A stretch of 64,000 nt of DNA from Chitinophaga varians (GTDB lineage: Bacteria; Bacteroidota; Bacteroidia; Chitinophagales; Chitinophagaceae), in the NCBI RefSeq assembly GCF_012641275.1, contig NZ_JABAIA010000003.1, positions 744,001 through 808,000 of the forward strand, read 5' to 3'. The notes under the pieces were generated by a model. It was not told the origin of the DNA. It was given only the letters and a program-made list of their open reading frames with translations, and searched no databases. Positions 59,423 to 64,000 of the stretch are shown piece by piece. The position numbers were made by a program, and so were the translations under genes. Numbering within the stretch: position 1 is the stretch's first letter; the number at the start of each line of letters is the position of its first letter.

Positions 59423-60514
59423 CTACCTGTTGTTTTTCCCTAATAAATAGTAGGCGACGAAGTTGGAAATTAAGCAGAGGATGGTAATAGCGACGAAATT
59501 GTATGCAACTTGTGTAAAGGTACAATTTTTTAAGATAATGGAACGCTGAAATTCTACAAAATGTGTTACAGGGTTAAGATAGTCTGCTATGATTTGTCCA
59601 ACTTGCGGCATTGTATCCCTGGGAAAGAAAAGACCACAGGTTAAAATTGATAGCAGCATAAGGAAAAAAGAAATGACAGTCGCTTCAATCGTTTTTTTAC
59701 ATGAAAGGCTGATTACTAAACCAACGCCAATTATTGCAAGTATATATATAAATAGGAATGCAAATATCAAGGCGATGCTACCCTGTATTTTGATACCATA
59801 GAAGTACCTCATCAAAATCAAACCGGATGTAAACACAAAGACACATATTAGAAATATAGGTATTTGTTTACTTAATAGAATTGCTATTTTACTTACAGGT
59901 GTAACAAATAATTGATGAATTGTGCCACTCTCAACTTCAGCGGTGATTGTCAGCGCTGAAAGATATACTCCCAACATTGTAACGAGGAAAGCCAGTATCC
60001 CAGGAACAGTGAAGTAAGTGTAATCCATCATTGGATTGTACCTCATTGTGGTATATGTTGTGGGTAGGAAGTTCTTATTCTCATTCCCCATGATATTCGG
60101 TTCCAGTATCGAGTTGAGATAAGCATCTGCTACTATTGCTTTTTGCATATTGATTGCGTCGAACGCAACAAAGGTGTTAACTATATCGGCGTCTCTTCTC
60201 AGATGAAGAACACCATCAGCATCCCCTTTATCTACTATTCTTTTTGCTGTTATAAAATTTGGTGCTTCGCCGATTATATTAAAAAGTCTACTTTGGTGAA
60301 TTTTGCTTAGAGTAGTTAAATTCTCATTTGCGTCTTTACTAGAGCTTATTAAAACCAACCTAATGTTCGAGATTTCATACCGGGCTGCAAAAGGTAATAC
60401 GAGAAGCTGTATTATAGGTAGAAGAATCGCTAAAACAAGTACGGCTACACTCTTCCTGATTAGAATTATCTCTTTGTTGAGAAGAAACCAAATTGGGTGG
60501 TCAAATAATTTCAT
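59423..60514 (-). CDS. ABC-2 type transporter permease (YhhJ/YbhR-like)
   Basis: The 363-residue membrane protein has one N-terminal transmembrane helix (SVAVLVLAILLPIIQLLVLP), a long external domain of about 140 residues, then five helices (VPGILAFLVTMLGVYLSALT, IPIFLICVFVFTSGLILM, IALIFAFLFIYILAIIGVGL). That is the ABC2_membrane_3 pattern. TAEVESGTIHQLFVTPVS is the family's conserved cytoplasmic stretch. It should form a heterodimeric channel with the permease at 60511, whose stop overlaps its start by four bases. It is the last gene of the export operon. Confidence 0.88.
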   Translation of the reverse strand: MKLFDHPIWFLLNKEIILIRKSVAVLVLAILLPIIQLLVLPFAARYEISNIRLVLISSSKDANENLTTLSKIHQSRLFNIIGEAPNFITAKRIVDKGDADGVLHLRRDADIVNTFVAFDAINMQKAIVADAYLNSILEPNIMGNENKNFLPTTYTTMRYNPMMDYTYFTVPGILAFLVTMLGVYLSALTITAEVESGTIHQLFVTPVSKIAILLSKQIPIFLICVFVFTSGLILMRYFYGIKIQGSIALIFAFLFIYILAIIGVGLVISLSCKKTIEATVISFFLMLLSILTCGLFFPRDTMPQVGQIIADYLNPVTHFVEFQRSIILKNCTFTQVAYNFVAITILCLISNFVAYYLLGKNNR

Positions 60515-61569
60515 AGCGATTGAATTTTTTTGATGCTAATAACGTTGAGTAACGCAGACATTATCACCAGTATAAAAACATACTTCCAAGCGGATTGGAT
60601 ACCACCACCCTTCACTAGGATATCAAGTAGGCCAGAATAATACCACCTGGAAGGAACGATTGTACTCAGATATTGCAAAGGTAATGGCATGTTCTCCAAA
60701 GGAAAGATGAAGCCAGTAAAGAGCGCAGTCGGAATTATCATCGCCATTAGTGACACAAGTTGTGCATCAAACTGGTTTTGGGTGAAGACGGAAATGAGTA
60801 GCCCAACTGATAGACAGGTAATGATGTAAATAGAACTTAGTATAATTAATGGAAAAACATCTGCGGGGGAAAAAGGAAAGTCCCAAAGTATGATGCTTAT
60901 GGCAAGTGTTACAGAAATCTGGATAATGGAAATGAAAAAGTAAGGCAGTAATTTTGACGAATATATAATCAATTTGGGAACATTAGTTAGCGTCAAAGTT
61001 TCAATGGTATGAAATTCCTTTTCCTTAACACTCTGAACGGAACTGGTCATCACACATATTAGCATTACTATTAATGAAAGAACACCGGGAATATTAAGGA
61101 GACCAGCATTTAATGTAGGATTGTAGAGCATTACCGATGTATAATGTTCTTCTGTAGGGCCATTATTGTAATATTGGGAAATTATTTTATTGAGATAGCT
61201 ACTTGCAGTAGTGGCAAGATTAGGGTCAGTAGCATCGCAAATGATTTGGACCTTGTTTCCCGTCGTAAAGTTTGGAGGGATAACTACAACGGCTTTTACA
61301 TCTGTTTGAAGAGAGGTTTCTATTTGTGATGGTCCTATATCAACTACTCTGAATAGTTTACTGGCGCTAATCTCCGCAGATAACCTTTGTGAGTACACTG
61401 AGTTGTTTTCATCACAAACGGCAATTTTTAAGTTATTGAGATCGGATCTTAGTATATATCCGAAAATAATCACTAGCGAAATCGAAAGTACAAACAAGAG
61501 CAGAAAAGCCTTTGAATCTCTTCGGATTAATTTAGTCTCTTTTTTTAGAAGCACTAGGAATGAGAACAT
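60511..61569 (-). CDS. ABC-2 type transporter permease (YbhS-like)
   Basis: The 352-residue protein repeats the architecture of its neighbour: an N-terminal helix (AFLLLFVLSISLVIIFGYIL), a periplasmic domain of about 150 residues, and five transmembrane helices including IPGVLSLIVMLICVMTSSVQ and AQLVSLMAMIIPTALFTGFI. VKEKEFHTIETLTLTNVPKL is the conserved coupling stretch. It forms the other half of the export channel. The ATPase gene upstream ends seven bases before its start. Confidence 0.88.
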   Translation of the reverse strand: MFSFLVLLKKETKLIRRDSKAFLLLFVLSISLVIIFGYILRSDLNNLKIAVCDENNSVYSQRLSAEISASKLFRVVDIGPSQIETSLQTDVKAVVVIPPNFTTGNKVQIICDATDPNLATTASSYLNKIISQYYNNGPTEEHYTSVMLYNPTLNAGLLNIPGVLSLIVMLICVMTSSVQSVKEKEFHTIETLTLTNVPKLIIYSSKLLPYFFISIIQISVTLAISIILWDFPFSPADVFPLIILSSIYIITCLSVGLLISVFTQNQFDAQLVSLMAMIIPTALFTGFIFPLENMPLPLQYLSTIVPSRWYYSGLLDILVKGGGIQSAWKYVFILVIMSALLNVISIKKIQSL

Positions 61570-61576
61570 CGATTTG

Positions 61577-62317
61577 TTATTTGTTGCTTTTAATTATACG
61601 TCTAAATGCCTCTGTCAAAGAATCGGCATTGTAATTGGTTTTGATCCCAGAAGGGGTTCCAGCCTCTTTAATAATACCACCATCCATTATAGAGATATAG
61701 TTGCAATACTCCGCTTCATACAGGTTGTGAGTTGTTACAAGAAAGGTGATACCAGAATGTTTTGATAATGATGTTATCTGTTCCCAGAATATCCGTTTCG
61801 AGTTGGGGTCTGACTGATTCGTTGGTTCATCTACTATAACAATTTTAGGACGATGTATTATCGAGCATGCGAATGCTGTTTTTTGTTGCTGCCCTGCAGA
61901 TAGTTTAGCGGTCGAGATGTCTATAATATCACTCAGCTCAAAGTCGCTAATTAATTCCCCAATCCTAATGTGTCCATTCCTTCTACCCATGTTATGACAT
62001 CCAGCATGGAACATAAGGTTTTGCCGAACAGTTAACTGGTTATACAAATTGAACTGCTGTCCCATATACCCAATTTTTCTTTTAAAATCCGAGTTATTAT
62101 TGTTGTTCGATTGCGTATTGATTCCATCAATATAGATACTTCCAGATGTTGGTTTAATTAAGCCAATTATCATTTTAATCACGGTGGTTTTGCCAGCACC
62201 GTTTGCGCCTAGCAATCCATATATTGAACCAGAAAATATATTGAAGCTAACATTTCTTACCACGGTTTTACCGTCGTATTTTTTTACTAAATCGTCAACA
62301 ATTATGATTTTAGACAC
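61577..62317 (-). CDS. ABC transporter ATP-binding protein (second of two)
   Basis: The 246-residue ATPase has Walker A GANGAGKTTVIK, signature LSAGQQQKTAF, Walker B KIVIVDEPTNQSDP and the switch His in FLVTTHNLYEAEY. It energises the two downstream permeases. In YbhF-type exporters two such domains are fused in one polypeptide; here they are separate genes with an extra gene between. It follows the unknown gene at 62330 by 12 bases. Confidence 0.9.
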   Translation of the reverse strand: MSKIIIVDDLVKKYDGKTVVRNVSFNIFSGSIYGLLGANGAGKTTVIKMIIGLIKPTSGSIYIDGINTQSNNNNNSDFKRKIGYMGQQFNLYNQLTVRQNLMFHAGCHNMGRRNGHIRIGELISDFELSDIIDISTAKLSAGQQQKTAFACSIIHRPKIVIVDEPTNQSDPNSKRIFWEQITSLSKHSGITFLVTTHNLYEAEYCNYISIMDGGIIKEAGTPSGIKTNYNADSLTEAFRRIIKSNK

Positions 62318-62329
62318 AGCCCTTTTATT

Positions 62330-62761
62330 TTATAGTTTCCGTTTATTCCAATGTGGCATCTGAGAAAAATATACCATTAATGAATGTTTCAATTGTCTGT
62401 CAATAGCAAATATGTTTTCTCTAAGATCCTGTATTAGCAGTAGATTAGGCTTTGTGGCTGAGTTTGCTATACTTAATTTACTTCTCAGTCTTTTCAATTC
62501 ACTAATGCTACGGTGATTTTCTAGGTTTAATAACCATTTTTCAGGATAACAATATAATCGCGGCTTTCGTAAAAAACCAAACCTTACCAATGTTCTCCAA
62601 TCCTTTCCTTTCCAACGCTCATATAGTAGCTTGTCAGCATTTGTCGTAAAATCTTCATAAGGAATACCCGCGATGTCTGCATTGAGTATATAAATAGGTA
62701 TCCCGCCCCAGGCGTTACAGACATGGATTTTTTCAACAGTATCTTCTTTAATATCCCGCAT
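62330..62761 (-). CDS. Unrecognised protein encoded between the two ATPase genes
   Basis: The 143-residue protein has no signal peptide or membrane helix. It starts with MRDIKEDTVEKIHVCNAWGG and contains aromatic-rich VRFGFLRKPRLYCYPEKWLL and a basic helix SISELKRLRSKLSIA. I recognise no family. Its position inside a HlyD/ABC/ABC-2 operon suggests a role in the exporter, its cargo or its control, but no motif supports one choice. Base composition matches the island around it. Confidence 0.5.
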   Translation of the reverse strand: MRDIKEDTVEKIHVCNAWGGIPIYILNADIAGIPYEDFTTNADKLLYERWKGKDWRTLVRFGFLRKPRLYCYPEKWLLNLENHRSISELKRLRSKLSIANSATKPNLLLIQDLRENIFAIDRQLKHSLMVYFSQMPHWNKRKL

Positions 62762-62847
62762 TTTCTAATTTTTTACAAAAACTTTGAAAGAGATTCGCCA
62801 GAGACTGACGCATGTACCCACATTGTGATAAGCCTTCTTTTGAAATC

Positions 62848-63750
62848 CTATAGGGTTAATAGAAAGTCCTCAATGCAGGGGGTGGCTTTGCTAACAACTA
62901 CTCCTTCTTTTAGGAAGTCATATAAATAGGCATTAAATTTCTCCACGCCGCATTTAAGGACTATCCGAATTGTATTCTCTTTCCATAAGTAACAGGTTGA
63001 AATACCAGGAAAACCTTTTACAATCCTAAATAATTCTGGGATGTTTTCCGACGATTCGATAGTGAATATACGATTGTCAGGGAGAGTGGTAAGTATTTCC
63101 GGTAATGTACCCACTATTTGCATTTTCCCTTTATTCAGCACAGCCAATCGGCTGAATCTTTCCACTTCTTCAAAATCACTACCAGCATAGATTATAGTTG
63201 TTCCAGATGCCTGTAGTTCCGATAGGTTGTTCCACAAGTCATCTCTTGATATTATATCTAGTCCGGTAGTAGCTTCATCCAACAGCAATATAGGCGGGTT
63301 GTGAAGCGTTGAAAGATACAAAGCCAGTTTTTGCTTGGTGCCTCCCGACAACTCTTGTGCAGGGAGGGAAGCAAATTCTTTTAGTTGTTTATATAGTTCA
63401 CTATTCCTGTTTGGCAATGTTTGTTTGTCAACTTTCCGAAGGTCCGCAACCAGGTAAATATTTTCTATAACCGTCAACTCGTTGTATATCGCAGGTTTTT
63501 CTGGCAAATAGCCAATAAGCGGACGCAGTTGTTGAAATTGATTTTTGAGTGAGTATCCGAGAATTACTGCGTCGCCAGTGTCCGGTTTATCTAAAGTCGA
63601 AAGTATTCTGCAAAGTGTTGTTTTCCCAGATCCGTCTGCCCCAACAATTCCAAATATTTCTGATCTATTTATCTGGAAATTTAAATCACTCAGCGCGAAT
63701 GAACGCCGATGTCTTTTGCCCAAATTGACTATATCAATAACGTTTGACAT
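62848..63750 (-). CDS. ABC transporter ATP-binding protein (first of two)
   Basis: The 300-residue ATPase has Walker A GADGSGKTTLCR, the Q-loop region YLPEKPAIYNELTV, signature LSGGTKQKLALY and Walker B PPILLLDEATTGLDI. The switch position reads IIYAGSDFEEVERF, with Ser-Asp where a His is usual, so this nucleotide site may be inactive and the pair asymmetric. A C-terminal extension of about 70 residues follows. Its start is five bases after the end of the HlyD-like gene. Confidence 0.9.
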   Translation of the reverse strand: MSNVIDIVNLGKRHRRSFALSDLNFQINRSEIFGIVGADGSGKTTLCRILSTLDKPDTGDAVILGYSLKNQFQQLRPLIGYLPEKPAIYNELTVIENIYLVADLRKVDKQTLPNRNSELYKQLKEFASLPAQELSGGTKQKLALYLSTLHNPPILLLDEATTGLDIISRDDLWNNLSELQASGTTIIYAGSDFEEVERFSRLAVLNKGKMQIVGTLPEILTTLPDNRIFTIESSENIPELFRIVKGFPGISTCYLWKENTIRIVLKCGVEKFNAYLYDFLKEGVVVSKATPCIEDFLLTL

Positions 63751-63755
63751 CCTGG

Positions 63756-64000
63756 TTATTTTTGTGTTATTGCGAATGCTTCACCATACATCCCCGACTT
63801 AATTTTCAGTTCGGGATTTAGTACTAAAATCCTTGCTGAGTAAACCAAATTTGTTCTTTCGTCAGGAGACTGGAGGCCCTTTGGTTGAAACTCCGCACGG
63901 GTATTGATGCTAATGATCTGTCCACGGTGTGATATTTGGCCGCCAATGCCATCATCGATTTTTATAGCGACTTGTTGGCCTATATGACAGTTTGTGTATT
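63756..64000 (-). CDS. HlyD-family membrane fusion protein, C-terminal part (cut by window edge)
   Basis: The frame runs off the right edge and ends at a TAA at 63756-63758. The visible 81 residues show the HlyD/YbhG barrel-sandwich and its closing strands: IGQQVAIKIDDGIGGQISHR, the family stretch AEFQPKGLQSPDERTNLVYS, and a closing KIKSGMYGEAFAITQ. It would be the periplasmic adaptor that joins the two-ATPase/two-permease exporter to an outer-membrane TolC-like channel. Its N-terminus and any TolC or TetR gene lie outside the window. Confidence 0.85.
   Translation of the reverse strand, partial: YTNCHIGQQVAIKIDDGIGGQISHRGQIISINTRAEFQPKGLQSPDERTNLVYSARILVLNPELKIKSGMYGEAFAITQK

Overview
The window looks like the chromosome of a Bacteroidota bacterium, most probably a Chitinophaga-like member of the Chitinophagaceae. 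The support is a SusC/SusD outer-membrane pair under a FecI/FecR-type sigma/anti-sigma pair, many TPR histidine kinases, GlxA/AraC and Crp regulators, NamZ and DUF5054 enzymes, and promoters of the Bacteroidota type (TTTG-N19-TAnnTTTG; the clearest is in front of the tRNA-Lys gene). Most of the window (1 to about 57.0 kb) has a moderate-to-high GC content and reads as ordinary, densely packed chromosome. From about 57.1 kb to the right edge the DNA is visibly AT-richer and carries a large serine recombinase beside a tRNA gene, so it is read as the start of an integrated island that runs past the window.

Layout. 0-9 kb: a small secreted protein, a GlxA-type regulator, a VOC protein, a NarL response regulator with its TPR histidine kinase, a TolB-like lipoprotein, a Tet-type MFS pump and a DUF1266 protein. 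9-14 kb: an unknown protein, a SnoaL-like/YCII/ECF42-type sigma operon and a second TPR histidine kinase. 14-25.5 kb: secreted proteins, a darcynin-like protein, a Crp regulator, an RtcB-family ligase, a GH38-like alpha-mannosidase, dihydrolipoyl dehydrogenase, an unknown gene coupled to an AlkC DNA glycosylase, and a secreted Ntn amidase. 25.5-28.4 kb: a methyltransferase, an ArsR/SRPBCC/DoxX operon with a doubled operator, a DMP19-like protein and two gene remnants. 28.4-32 kb: an ECF sigma/anti-sigma pair followed by two exported ferritin-like proteins and a tryptophan-rich secreted protein.

32-40.2 kb: a TonB-dependent uptake locus on the minus strand (sigma, FecR, SusC, SusD, DUF3823 lipoprotein). 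40.4-43.4 kb: a DapA-family aldolase and a cupin, divergent from a MocR regulator. 43.4-57 kb: a lipase, NamZ muramidase, TPR protein, GNAT, SRPBCC and VOC proteins, AraC and Crp regulators, NADP-binding and SDR oxidoreductases, DinB, an MDR dehydrogenase, an LCM-type methyltransferase, a secreted SAM hydroxide adenosyltransferase and RluF. 57-64 kb: tRNA-Lys(UUU), the recombinase whose 3' end is antisense to the tRNA, a degenerate recombinase-like protein, a small protein, and a HlyD/ABC/ABC-2 export operon with an unrecognised gene between its two ATPase genes.

The most interesting signals are: (i) an identical CTTTTT-N8-CTCCCGTATCT element in front of both the ECF sigma gene and the ferritin-like operon, which predicts a self-amplifying regulon; (ii) short-unit inverted-repeat elements of about 105-135 bp that fill the gaps between genes and end within about 10 bases of start codons, one of them apparently having displaced the start of an AraC gene; (iii) the recombinase-tRNA overlap at the island edge and the split exporter behind it. 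All family assignments come from reading translated sequence and motifs; no database search was made.
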